Positions 42,042 to 51,014 of a stretch of 64,000 nt of DNA are shown in pieces. The notes beneath the pieces are model-generated. The model was given only the letters and a program-made list of their open reading frames with translations. It was not told the origin of the DNA and ran no database searches. This stretch comes from an uncultured Eubacteriales bacterium. GTDB lineage: Bacteria; Bacillota; Clostridia; Peptostreptococcales; Anaerovoracaceae. How positions within the stretch are numbered: position 1 is the first letter of the stretch; the number at the start of each line of letters is the position of its first letter. Where the stretch lies: contig CACYLW010000007.1 of the NCBI GenBank assembly GCA_902775345.1, forward strand, positions 124,001-188,000, given 5' to 3'. Position numbers and translations under genes: made by a program.

Positions 42042-45000
42042 ATGATGAGATCAGACAGAGATAAGAGAACTGATACAGAACGTGAAATAGACGATTTTCT
42101 GTCTAAGTTCGAGAACCCTGCTGACGAATTGTCCGCTGATATAAACTCTTATCTGGATGAAGATGAACAGGAAAGAGATGATAATGATAAGAATGCTGTG
42201 ATCAATGATCAGGATACTGTAAAGAAGGCACCTGTTCAGACTTTTTCATGGAAAATCATTGATCCTCCTGAAACAGAGACTCTCCCGGAGGTATCATTTG
42301 ACACTTCTGATCAAGCAAATTCTAGTATCGACGATAAAACAATTATCGTTGATGATAAATCTGCGGATCTTCCTGAAGCTTTCTCTGCAGGCAGTGATAC
42401 AAGTGACACTCCTGAAGATCCGGAGAATCAGGAAAGCATTTCTCTGATCGATGATCATAACGACAATGCTGAGAGCAAAGACAATACCGGCATTGCAGAT
42501 ACTGTAGAGAATGCAGATACTGCAGAGAATTCAGAAACTTCAGATATTACAGATACAATAAATATTGCAGACACTGCAGATATTACAGCTACAATAAAAA
42601 TTGCAGACACTGCAGATGCTGCAGGTATTGATTCTGATATGGCCGCTGCAGTTATTGCAGCTGCTGAAAATGCCGGTAACGGCACAGACACGGTTTCTGC
42701 TCATGAAACCGGCGGAAAAAAAGTTAAAGCAGCTAAGAAGGATAAAACAGCTAAAAAAGGCGGTATTAGCCATGCCCTTTTCCTCAAAAAGAACAAGGAC
42801 TTCGATCCTTCTCAGGGTGCAACATACGTAAAAGATGGTAAAACCATCAAAAATAAGGAATATAAATTCAGTTTTCTTAAACTTATACGTGATTTTGTTG
42901 TTATAGGCGCTGTTTGTGTTCTGGCAGGACTCATAGTTGCGATCTCAATAATCTCCCAGGCACCTAAATACGATTACAAAGACATCTATTCACAGATCGA
43001 AACCGCTTCTATCGTATATAACGACGAAGGCAAGCAGATCGACAACATTTTCTATACTGAGAACCGTAAGGTCGTCAAGTACGAAGACATGCCTCAGGAT
43101 CTCATCAATGCTTTCGTTGCGATCGAGGATAAGACTTTCTGGAAGCATCATGGTTTTAACTGGACCCGTATGATCGGCGCGGTTCTTTCTTCGCTTACCG
43201 GAAACGGACGCATCAGCGGTACCAGTACCATCACCCAGCAGCTTGCCCGAAACGTATATCTTGCTGACACTAAAAGTGTGCGGAGTATAAAGCGAAAACT
43301 TCTGGAAATGTACTACGCTAACCGTCTGGAGCACTTCCTCAGCAAGGAAGAAATCATAGAAGCATATCTGAACACAATATATCTGGGACACGGATGTTAC
43401 GGTGTCAATGCTGCCGCACGCACATATTTCTCAAAGAGCGTAAAGAAACTCGATCTTGTTGAATGTGCTGCTCTGGCTGCCCTTCCTCAGTCACCTGATA
43501 CCTATGCCCTTCTCAAACTCGCAAGCGAGGCTCAGGACGTAGTGGATTCCGAGGTAGTAGCGACCGAACCTGATACCGTTGTCACAAATGATCTTTCAAG
43601 AGAGAGGCGCCAGCTTACGCTCGATCTCATGCTGAGCCAGAATCTGATCGACAAGGAACAGTACGACAAGGCATACGATCTTACTCTTAACGAATTCATC
43701 AAACCTAACCTGAAGTCTTCAAGCAGTATCTATTCTTACTTCCATGAGTACCTTATCGATACGATCATTGCCGATCTCATGGAACAGAAAGGCATGGAAT
43801 ATGAGGATGCTGAACGTACTGTTTATACAAAGGGTCTGCAGATCTATTCCACGGTTGACAGTAACGCGATGGAAGTCATAGCCAAGGAATTCCAGGATGG
43901 CAGCAACTTCCCTTACGTATCTGCTCCGCAGGACGGTGACGGAAACCTGCTCAACAACGATGGTCATATAGCTTTATATAACTACAATAATTTCTTTGAC
44001 AGCAAAGGCAACTTCAAACTGAGCGGAGCCGACGGAGATGTAAAAGTCAATGACGACGGCAGCATAACCATCAAAGCTGATCATAAACTTGAGATCTATG
44101 AAACTGAAGTCAATGGCGAGACCGATTACAGCCTTGAATTCAAGACATACTATTTCTATGACGATGATGATATCCTTTACTCTATTTCCGGAGGATATCT
44201 CAATATTCCTATGAATTATAAGTCTGCAGACTCTAAGGGAAATGTCACCATAGACAAGGCCTTCTTCGATGATGAGTACTATGAGGGCGCGATCAAAATC
44301 AAGGGAGACGATGTTATACTGACACCTAAGTCTTATACCCTCTCGCCTAAGCAGCGTCAGCCTCAGGCAGCCATGACCATCGTCGGAGTAGGTACAGGTG
44401 AAGTGAAGGCTATGGTAGGAGGGCGTCAGTTCGGCGGGCAGAAAATGCTCAACAGATCACTCAACCCGCGTCAGCCGGGATCATCGATCAAGCCTCTCGC
44501 TGTATACGGAGCTGCTCTTCAGAAGAGTTATGAGCTTGCAAAAGAAGGTAAAAAATGGGAATTCACTGATTACCATATCGACAGACAGGGAACAAAGGGC
44601 TGGGGAGATTACATTACTGTTCACTCCTCGGTCGAAGACGAAAAAACTAAGATCGAAGGAAAATACTGGCCTAACAACTTCAATAATTCCTTCTCAGGCA
44701 AGAACACTTTCAAGACAGCCATTCAGAAGTCCATCAATACATGCGCTGTAAAACTGATCTTCCAGATAGGAACTGATTTCTCGATCGAACAGCTCAAAAA
44801 ATTCGGTCTGACCACTGTTCAGGACGATCTCAGCAAATCCGTAAATGATGCGAACCCTGCTGCACTTGGTCTTGGCGCCATGACGGAAGGCGTTACTCCT
44901 CTCGAAATGGCTCTTGCGTATGCGTCCTTCCCTGGCGGCGGTAAGGTCAATACACCTATTTGCTATACAAAAGTACTTGACCGTAACGGCGAAGTACTGC

Positions 45001-45806
45001 TTGAGGGAAAGTCAAAACAGTCCGAAGCAATCAACGAAGGTGTAGCATGGATAATGCAGGAAGTACTGAAATCAGTCGTTGATTATAACGGATATATGTA
45101 TGTTTCCGGCGTTGAGCCGGGTGGCAAAACCGGAACCACGAACGATCAGTATGATATCTGGTTCGACGGCTTCACCCCTACTTATGCCGCATCCATATGG
45201 ATCGGTACGGATGAAAACGTTGAGATGTCATCCATGTCCACCCCTGCTGCGGCTCTCTGGGGAAAAATCATTGATCAGCTTCCAAAAGCAAAAGACGGAA
45301 GCTATTCCTCAGCTCCGGATAATGTAATTCAGGTCGGCGGAGAATACTTCACCAAAGGAACCGAAACAGGCCTTACCAGCTGGAGCGCTGAAGAACAGGA
45401 GAAGAAGGAACGTCAGAAAGCTTACCAGCAGTGGCTGCGTGAAAGAGAAAACCACAAAGTTAAAGTAGTCGATTCAGCTGCTTATGATAAACCGATCTAC
45501 GAAATTCAGAAAGTCCTTGTAAAGGATGCATGGATAGAAGAGGTCCCTGGGAAATTCCATGAAGCTATAACCGAATGGGTTCCGATCCTTGATGAATTTG
45601 GTAAGGAGACCGGTGAATTTGAAGAGAAAGTTATACAGGAAGAGTACTGGGATCCGCCTACATATATTGAACATCCTGCTAAATATAAGAAAAAGCGCGT
45701 GCAGGTAGGTACGAAACATATAGAAGAAGTATGGCATTACGAATATGAATCCGGCTGGCGTGACGGTGACTTCAGATGGAAAGGAAAATCTTATAACGGC
45801 GGCTAA
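42042..45806 (+). CDS. Class A penicillin-binding protein with large cytoplasmic N-terminus
   Basis: About 1254 residues, far longer than the usual 650-900. Residues 1-280 are acidic and low-complexity, with degenerate repeats of the ADTADIT/NADTAENSE type and a lysine-rich end. One membrane helix follows (about 285-308), then a GT51 glycosyltransferase (EDKTFWKHHGFNW near 361, GTSTITQQLARN near 395). The transpeptidase has SSIKPL near 813, KSIN and KTGTT near 1028. A C-terminal tail of about 110 residues rich in Trp, Tyr and His (to GDFRWKGKSYNGG) has no assigned domain. It polymerises and cross-links peptidoglycan. The start is ATG 42042 or 42045 after AGGAGG. Confidence 0.93.
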   Translation: MMRSDRDKRTDTEREIDDFLSKFENPADELSADINSYLDEDEQERDDNDKNAVINDQDTVKKAPVQTFSWKIIDPPETETLPEVSFDTSDQANSSIDDKTIIVDDKSADLPEAFSAGSDTSDTPEDPENQESISLIDDHNDNAESKDNTGIADTVENADTAENSETSDITDTINIADTADITATIKIADTADAAGIDSDMAAAVIAAAENAGNGTDTVSAHETGGKKVKAAKKDKTAKKGGISHALFLKKNKDFDPSQGATYVKDGKTIKNKEYKFSFLKLIRDFVVIGAVCVLAGLIVAISIISQAPKYDYKDIYSQIETASIVYNDEGKQIDNIFYTENRKVVKYEDMPQDLINAFVAIEDKTFWKHHGFNWTRMIGAVLSSLTGNGRISGTSTITQQLARNVYLADTKSVRSIKRKLLEMYYANRLEHFLSKEEIIEAYLNTIYLGHGCYGVNAAARTYFSKSVKKLDLVECAALAALPQSPDTYALLKLASEAQDVVDSEVVATEPDTVVTNDLSRERRQLTLDLMLSQNLIDKEQYDKAYDLTLNEFIKPNLKSSSSIYSYFHEYLIDTIIADLMEQKGMEYEDAERTVYTKGLQIYSTVDSNAMEVIAKEFQDGSNFPYVSAPQDGDGNLLNNDGHIALYNYNNFFDSKGNFKLSGADGDVKVNDDGSITIKADHKLEIYETEVNGETDYSLEFKTYYFYDDDDILYSISGGYLNIPMNYKSADSKGNVTIDKAFFDDEYYEGAIKIKGDDVILTPKSYTLSPKQRQPQAAMTIVGVGTGEVKAMVGGRQFGGQKMLNRSLNPRQPGSSIKPLAVYGAALQKSYELAKEGKKWEFTDYHIDRQGTKGWGDYITVHSSVEDEKTKIEGKYWPNNFNNSFSGKNTFKTAIQKSINTCAVKLIFQIGTDFSIEQLKKFGLTTVQDDLSKSVNDANPAALGLGAMTEGVTPLEMALAYASFPGGGKVNTPICYTKVLDRNGEVLLEGKSKQSEAINEGVAWIMQEVLKSVVDYNGYMYVSGVEPGGKTGTTNDQYDIWFDGFTPTYAASIWIGTDENVEMSSMSTPAAALWGKIIDQLPKAKDGSYSSAPDNVIQVGGEYFTKGTETGLTSWSAEEQEKKERQKAYQQWLRERENHKVKVVDSAAYDKPIYEIQKVLVKDAWIEEVPGKFHEAITEWVPILDEFGKETGEFEEKVIQEEYWDPPTYIEHPAKYKKKRVQVGTKHIEEVWHYEYESGWRDGDFRWKGKSYNGG

Positions 45807-45822
45807 TTATGCGGTCTTTTCA

Positions 45823-45850
45823 GAGGGTGGCAAAAGCCGCCCTCTTCTTT
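45823..45850 (+). terminator. Terminator of the PBP gene
   Basis: GAGGGTGGC/GCCGCCCTC around AAAA (one wobble-type mismatch), followed by TTCTTTTT. Confidence 0.88.
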
Positions 45851-45934
45851 TTCGCTCATCTTTTTTATTCCTGAATATCGAATGACAATTATAAAAAACT
45901 TGGATTGTGAAGATTCTGTGAAGACCTTTTCATA

Positions 45935-45962
45935 TTGACAACACTTTTTTTCATAGTATAAT
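45935..45962 (+). promoter_or_regulatory. Promoter of the sodium symporter gene
   Basis: TTGACA (45935-45940), 16 bases, TATAAT (45957-45962); an AAGGAGGT ribosome-binding site precedes ATG 46015. Confidence 0.85.
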
Positions 45963-46014
45963 TTTTTCTGTAGATTAAGCGTAATAGCTTTTCATCTTTT
46001 AAGGAGGTATTGTT

Positions 46015-47403
46015 ATGGAACAACAAAGCAAAGGACAGTTTGATTCCAATTTCGGATTCTTAATGGCCTCACTCGGTTCCGCAGTTGGTCTTGGTAACCT
46101 TTGGGGATTCCCTTACAAGATGGGTCTCGGCGGAGGATTTGCATTCCTTCTCCTGTACATGATCCTTCTCATAGTTGTAGGATATCCACTGATCCTTTCC
46201 GAGATCGCTATCGGACGTAAATCACAGAAAGCTGCAATCGAAGCTTATAAGGAGATCCACCCTGGATTTACATTCAACGGTGTTCTCCAGACAGTAGTAC
46301 CGTTCTTCCTGATCGCGTTCTACTGCACATTCGGCGGATATGTAATGAAGTACTTCTTCAAGTCCCTCGGAATGTTTGCAGGCAACCAGTTCGATCCGGG
46401 TGCTACATTTGGTGAAACACTTGTTAACACTTCATCTGTAATCTGGGTTCTGATATTCCTTGCACTCACAGTAATCATCGTACTCGGAGGCGTATCCGGC
46501 GGTATTGAGAAGTTCTGCAAGGTAGCTATGCCTGCACTCTTCGTAATGCTCGTAATCATCGTAATCAGATCCTGCACACTTAACGGTGCCGGCGAAGGAA
46601 TCGCATTCCTGTTCAAGCCTCACTTCGAAGGCCTGTCCTCGGTTGGTGACTTCTTCGAGACTCTGAAGCTCGCTGGTTCGCAGATGTTCTTCTCACTCTC
46701 GCTTGCTTCCGGATGTCTGATTGCTTACGGTTCATATCTGGATAAGAAGGAAAACCTCGAGAAAGACGCAGTTATCGTTGCTGTCGGCGACACATGTGCT
46801 GCTCTTCTTGCTGGTCTGGCTATCATGCCTGCTTGCTCCGCATTCGGTATCGACTTCGGTGCAGGCCCTGGACTCCTCTTCGTATCCATGCCTACAGTAT
46901 TCAATGACATGAAGGGTGGTGCGATCTTCGCATTCCTCTTCTGGCTCCTCGTATTCTTCGCTTGCCTCTCATCCTCGATCGGCATGATGGAGGGCGGTAT
47001 CTCCGCTATCCTTGACAGCCGCATCAAGGCTGGTAAGTCTGCTAACAGATTCGGAGTCACAATGGTAATGGCAGCATGGGCACTCATCGGTAACATGATG
47101 ACAACACTCGACGGACTTGGTGAAAGAACTACAATGCAGTGGTTCCACCTCTTCGGAATTCCGGATGTACTCGATGTATGGGATGCTGTAGCTGAAGGTA
47201 TCCTGATGCCGTTAACAGGTCTCATCATGGCTATCCTCATTGGTTGGGTAGTTCCTCACTACATCGATGACGAAGTTGAGTCGAGCTCGGCATTCAAGTC
47301 GAAAGGCTTCTTCAACTTCTGCATCAAGTGGCTTGGACCTCTCTTCATGGCACTGATCGTCTGGGGACAGATCCAGAGTGTAATCGGACTTACACAGGGC
47401 TAA
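46015..47403 (+). CDS. Sodium-dependent transporter of the NSS (SNF) family
   Basis: 462 residues with about 11 membrane segments. The family signature is in TM1 (GSAVGLGNLWGFPYKMGLGGGFAFLL). An internal glycine-rich break lies in TM6 (SLSLASGCLIAYGSY) and TM8 carries a serine-rich sodium site (FFACLSSSIGMMEG). Members such as LeuT, MhsT and Tyt1 import amino acids with sodium; the exact substrate cannot be told. It is a single-gene transcript with strong promoter, ribosome-binding site and terminator. Its codon use is highly biased, suggesting high expression. Confidence 0.95.
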   Translation: MEQQSKGQFDSNFGFLMASLGSAVGLGNLWGFPYKMGLGGGFAFLLLYMILLIVVGYPLILSEIAIGRKSQKAAIEAYKEIHPGFTFNGVLQTVVPFFLIAFYCTFGGYVMKYFFKSLGMFAGNQFDPGATFGETLVNTSSVIWVLIFLALTVIIVLGGVSGGIEKFCKVAMPALFVMLVIIVIRSCTLNGAGEGIAFLFKPHFEGLSSVGDFFETLKLAGSQMFFSLSLASGCLIAYGSYLDKKENLEKDAVIVAVGDTCAALLAGLAIMPACSAFGIDFGAGPGLLFVSMPTVFNDMKGGAIFAFLFWLLVFFACLSSSIGMMEGGISAILDSRIKAGKSANRFGVTMVMAAWALIGNMMTTLDGLGERTTMQWFHLFGIPDVLDVWDAVAEGILMPLTGLIMAILIGWVVPHYIDDEVESSSAFKSKGFFNFCIKWLGPLFMALIVWGQIQSVIGLTQG

Positions 47404-47420
47404 ACAAAATGCTCTTAAAA

Positions 47421-47445
47421 AATCCCGGCTCCGGCCGGGATTTTT
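47421..47445 (+). terminator. Terminator of the symporter gene
   Basis: AATCCCGGC/GCCGGGATT, 9-bp stem with a 4-base loop, followed by T residues. Confidence 0.9.
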
Positions 47446-47503
47446 CTTTATTTTGAAAAAGGTGTATAATACATGTCAGGTATTAAGGAATGGAGGTAGC
47501 GTC

Positions 47504-48007
47504 ATGCTGGCAGATAATTACCCATGGCTTCTTGAGCCAAATCTTCTTACAATGATCATACGCACCCTTCTTGCACTTTTATGTGCAGGTGTAATTGGTT
47601 ATGAAAGAGACGCACACGGTTCGGCTGCCGGTCTGAGAACGCACATACTGGTTTGTATAGGCGCAATGATCGCAATGAGTACCGGCGTTTTTGCCGCTAC
47701 GCATTTCAGCGGTGATGTATCACGTATCGGAGCCCAGGTAGTATCCGGCATAGGTTTCCTCGGAGCGGGAACAATAATGGTCAATAGAGGCCATATAAAA
47801 GGTCTCACTACTGCAGCAGGACTCTGGACTTCAGCCTGCATAGGACTTGCCATCGGTATAGGATTCTATGAGGCAGCGATAGTGGGAACGGTTTCCGTAT
47901 TCTTTGTCGAACGTGGTCTTAAAAGTATCAAGAAGAGATTCATGCAGAACCTTGTTGATATCGAAAAGGAACACCGCCGTAAAGAAGAAGATAATTATCT
48001 CGAGTGA
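47504..48007 (+). CDS. MgtC/SapB family membrane protein
   Basis: 167 residues with four to five membrane helices. The MgtC signature is clear: GVIGYERDAHGSAAGLRTHILVCIGA and GFLGAGTIM...GLTTAAGLWTSACIGLAIG. Only the membrane domain plus a short charged tail is present; the C-terminal ACT-like domain of Salmonella MgtC is absent. Such proteins relate to magnesium limitation or inhibit the F-ATPase in pathogens, but most are uncharacterised. ATG 47504 is preceded by GGAGGT; a TATAAT at about 47465 may be its -10. Confidence 0.92.
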   Translation: MLADNYPWLLEPNLLTMIIRTLLALLCAGVIGYERDAHGSAAGLRTHILVCIGAMIAMSTGVFAATHFSGDVSRIGAQVVSGIGFLGAGTIMVNRGHIKGLTTAAGLWTSACIGLAIGIGFYEAAIVGTVSVFFVERGLKSIKKRFMQNLVDIEKEHRRKEEDNYLE

Positions 48008-48124
48008 TCTCCCCTGTTTATCTTATACGTCTGTATCAAATTTCATAATTGCTTGCATTAATGTAAATATAAGAATATATTGTTGATTGTAAAATAAAAT
48101 TTTTATTACAAAGGAGTAACTACC

Positions 48125-48709
48125 GTGGGAACAGAATTATTGAATGTTAAACGTATTGCATATTGCGCAGGCATGGATCCTGAAGACTACAAGGCAGCCA
48201 GCTTTATCGCACCTGATGCTGTCCGCGTAGACTGTGCAAACTATGAAAAGACTTATGAAGCCGTAGTATCCGGTGACTGTGATGCCTGTGTGCTTCCATT
48301 TGAGCGCAGCAGAAGCGGAATGGTACCATTTGTCATGGATATGTTTTATAAAGGCGACCTCAGCATAATCAAAGTGTTTAAATGGGAAGCCAACAACGAA
48401 GTAGCCCGCTATGCTGTTCTTTCCAGAAAAGAGAATGATTCCGCCTGTGAGGAAGGTTCCCGCTTCATGATGATCTTTACCGTCAAGAATGTTCAGGGTT
48501 CGCTCGTTAAGGCAATCAATGCAATCAGCAGCAATGGTTTCAATATCCGTTTCCTTCATACAAGACCTCTCAGCTATGAAGAATGGGGCTACTACTTCTA
48601 TACAGAGTGCGATGGTGATGACAAATCTGCTGAGGGACAGAAGATGCTTGCTGATCTTAACGCAGTATGCGAAACACTTAAGTTTGTCGGACGTTACCCA
48701 TCCAAGTAA
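48125..48709 (+). CDS. Short prephenate dehydratase-like protein with ACT domain
   Basis: 194 residues from GTG 48125, with AAAGGAG seven bases upstream. Residues 1-105 resemble part of the prephenate dehydratase domain (CVLPFERSRSGMVPFVMDM for the PIENS-type motif; EVARYAVLSRKEN for TRF). Residues 110-190 are an ACT domain (VQGSLVKAINAISSNGFNI, LHTRPLSYEEWGYYFYTE for the ESRP region). Normal PheA is about 280 residues with a dehydratase domain of about 180, so a large part is missing and TRF is changed to ARY. It may be a phenylalanine-sensing regulator rather than an enzyme. Confidence 0.65.
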   Translation: MGTELLNVKRIAYCAGMDPEDYKAASFIAPDAVRVDCANYEKTYEAVVSGDCDACVLPFERSRSGMVPFVMDMFYKGDLSIIKVFKWEANNEVARYAVLSRKENDSACEEGSRFMMIFTVKNVQGSLVKAINAISSNGFNIRFLHTRPLSYEEWGYYFYTECDGDDKSAEGQKMLADLNAVCETLKFVGRYPSK

Positions 48710-48737
48710 TCCGGACAATCAACACTTCAATCAAACA

Positions 48738-48777
48738 GGCTCTGAGACGCCGTTATTTCGTCTCAGAGCCATTTTTA
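48738..48777 (+). terminator. Terminator after the PheA-like gene
   Basis: A perfect 12-bp stem GGCTCTGAGACG/CGTCTCAGAGCC followed by ATTTTTAT. Confidence 0.92.
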
Positions 48778-48798
48778 TGCCTTGCCTGATATTTTCTC

Positions 48799-49611
48799 TT
48801 ACAGTTCAGCCCAGTATTCCCTTACATTAAGGATCGTCTCCCCGTCTATCTGAACCGCGCAAGGTTCTGAAAATCTTACATGTATCTTGTTTCCCGGAAT
48901 CACTTTTACCATGTCAGTCAGTTCTACATGCTTACCTTCAAATATAAGCGGAAAATTCTTAAGTGATTTTATCTTTGACTTGCTCATGTAAACTATTACA
49001 GTCAGCTTATCTGAATTTCTGTCCTGTCCCGGCGCCAGCATCATGCCGCCGCCGCAGTATCTGCCCTTCATGGCCGGTGCCAGCCAACAGTTGTCAAATT
49101 CATATTCCTTTCCGTCTACCTCGATCCAGGCATGGCGCGGCTTAAATGCAAACAGAAGCCCTTTTATCGCAATTGCAGTATAGTTGATCTTCTTGTTTGG
49201 CTTTTTCGCCTTTATCTTGTCCGCTTCTTCACAGCAGTATCCGTCTATGCCGAAACTCATGTTATTTATGTATTTATACTTTTTTCCGTTGACGGTTGCA
49301 GTCGGAAGGTTTTTGAGGTATGGATTCAGAAGGATCTCCTTCCCCGGCTTCTCATTGATGTCGTTCAGAAAGTCGTTCCCCGTTCCGTTCCCGAAAAGAT
49401 ATACATTATTTTTCAGTTCTGAAGCATCAACATGGTTTATGAGATAGTTGATCGTGCCGTCTCCCCCGATCAGAACTACTTCATCATCATCTTTCAGCCC
49501 CGAGAAGAATTCCTGATAATCTGTTTTTGCAGCATCGATCAGCTCCGCGCCTTCAGGTATGTGCGATTTTATACCGTTATTGGCAAGTGGATTATAAAGA
49601 TAGTATTTCAT
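48799..49611 (-). CDS. Diacylglycerol kinase-family lipid kinase
   Basis: 270 residues with the DAGK catalytic signature VVLIGGDGTINYLINH near residue 50 and GNGTGNDFLNDI, which bind ATP and the phosphate acceptor. The C-terminal half forms the two-layer beta sandwich (MLAPGQDRNSDKLTVIVY, AVQIDGE). It phosphorylates diacylglycerol or a related lipid or sphingoid at the membrane face. It overlaps the stop of the beta-helix gene (ATGA) and is last in a long minus-strand gene group. Confidence 0.87.
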   Translation of the reverse strand: MKYYLYNPLANNGIKSHIPEGAELIDAAKTDYQEFFSGLKDDDEVVLIGGDGTINYLINHVDASELKNNVYLFGNGTGNDFLNDINEKPGKEILLNPYLKNLPTATVNGKKYKYINNMSFGIDGYCCEEADKIKAKKPNKKINYTAIAIKGLLFAFKPRHAWIEVDGKEYEFDNCWLAPAMKGRYCGGGMMLAPGQDRNSDKLTVIVYMSKSKIKSLKNFPLIFEGKHVELTDMVKVIPGNKIHVRFSEPCAVQIDGETILNVREYWAEL

Positions 49612-51014
49612 CAGATATCCTCCTTGTTTTCATAGAGTTCCATCATGCTGCTGTCAGGTATGAAGCGTGAACCGCAGTTTTCTACCAGCGAGCAGAAGCC
49701 GTCTGCTGCTTCTTCCCTGCCTTTGAATACCTGTCCGTATGCTTCCGTGTTTTCTTCATCATCGATATCAGCCAGTACATTTCCGCTGATATCATTGACC
49801 ATGTCTTCTTTTCTGCAATCTTCACTGAATTCAACGGCTGTTTCTCCGCCGATGATCAGATTTTCACTTATCCGGTTATTTCTGCTGCGCTGGACTCCGA
49901 TCTGAGTGGCATTATCAACAAGAGTGTTATGGTTGAATACACAATCCTCGGTGAAACCGAGGTCCTCATCATAGCCACCGAAGCAGATGCCGGTCCATCC
50001 TGTACAGTCAGCAATCACATTATCATGCACACTGATGCCTGATACACGGAACAGTTCATTATCCTCCGGACTGTGTTCAGTTGCGACTTCAAGTCCTATG
50101 TCGCAGTTGAATATGAAATTATTGAAGATCTCTATGTCCCGTCCGCCGTCTACATAGATCCCGTCAGCGCACAGATCATATTCGCCGTCATCATAGTACT
50201 CGGGATTACCTTCTGCGCTGATATTATATACCACATTATCACGGCATATACCGTTTTTTACCTGATCAGCTTCATACGGATTCTTTCCGCTTTCTTCATC
50301 CGGATGCTTAGCTGTTCCTTCAAAGCCTATCATATCGATACCGATATTATCATTATCGTGAACCCTGTTTTCTGCAATAAGAAATCCGTCAACATTGCCG
50401 TTAAGGACCACTGATTCGCTTGAGCCGCACTCACAGTCCCAGACCTCGCAGCCTTCAATCGTAAGATCCGTGACAGGTGCAAGATCATTGCACGCATAGA
50501 CAGAGATGCCATGTATTCCGCGTACACCATGGACCTTGCAGCCTCTTATGCTGATGTCCGAAAGAGGCATGTCTCCTGATTCACGCGTGCTCCTGTAATC
50601 GATGCCATGTGTGCCGCCTTCTGTTTCGATGCCTTCTATGGATATATGGCTGACGTCAGTCAGACTTATTGCCTTCTCTTCTACGGCATGAAAAACCGCA
50701 GACTCACCTTCCGCGGCACGTATTATAGTAGGAGAACCTTCGCTTCCGGAACATTCCGGGCCGAGTGTGACCGGGCCGTACTCTCCTCCATGAACAATGA
50801 TCAAAGAACCCGGTGCTGTTTCAGCTGCCCGGGAAACAGTAGCATACGGTGCACTTTCCGTTCCGTTTCCTGATTCATCGCTTCCTTCTGCCGAAACATG
50901 CACTTCACTTTGCGCAGCTGGTTCATTCATCTCCAGCTTTTTGCCGCAGGCAGACGTTCCGGAAGCAATCAGGAAAAGCATCAATGATATTACTAGTACG
51001 ACAGTCTTTTTCAT
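49611..51014 (-). CDS. Exported right-handed beta-helix protein, probable lipoprotein
   Basis: 467 residues. A signal peptide ends in SGTSAC-GKK, a plausible though weak lipobox. A DUF1565-like start (VHVSAEGSDESGNGTESAPYATVSRA) is followed by many parallel beta-helix turns (IEGCEVWDCEC, IAENRVHDNDNIGIDM, IEIFNNFIFNCDIGLEV, VFNHNTLVDNA). The layout resembles PL9-type pectate lyases and other carbohydrate-active proteins, but no catalytic residues can be assigned with confidence. It is translationally coupled to the Gfo/Idh oxidoreductase upstream and the lipid kinase downstream, which suggests an envelope polysaccharide context. Confidence 0.75.
   Translation of the reverse strand: MKKTVVLVISLMLFLIASGTSACGKKLEMNEPAAQSEVHVSAEGSDESGNGTESAPYATVSRAAETAPGSLIIVHGGEYGPVTLGPECSGSEGSPTIIRAAEGESAVFHAVEEKAISLTDVSHISIEGIETEGGTHGIDYRSTRESGDMPLSDISIRGCKVHGVRGIHGISVYACNDLAPVTDLTIEGCEVWDCECGSSESVVLNGNVDGFLIAENRVHDNDNIGIDMIGFEGTAKHPDEESGKNPYEADQVKNGICRDNVVYNISAEGNPEYYDDGEYDLCADGIYVDGGRDIEIFNNFIFNCDIGLEVATEHSPEDNELFRVSGISVHDNVIADCTGWTGICFGGYDEDLGFTEDCVFNHNTLVDNATQIGVQRSRNNRISENLIIGGETAVEFSEDCRKEDMVNDISGNVLADIDDEENTEAYGQVFKGREEAADGFCSLVENCGSRFIPDSSMMELYENKEDI

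Noticed and set aside
42480..42650. CRISPR-like or satellite repeat (gcagatact units)
   Set aside because: The units are short, degenerate and in frame within the PBP N-terminus, with no spacers. They are a coding low-complexity tract.
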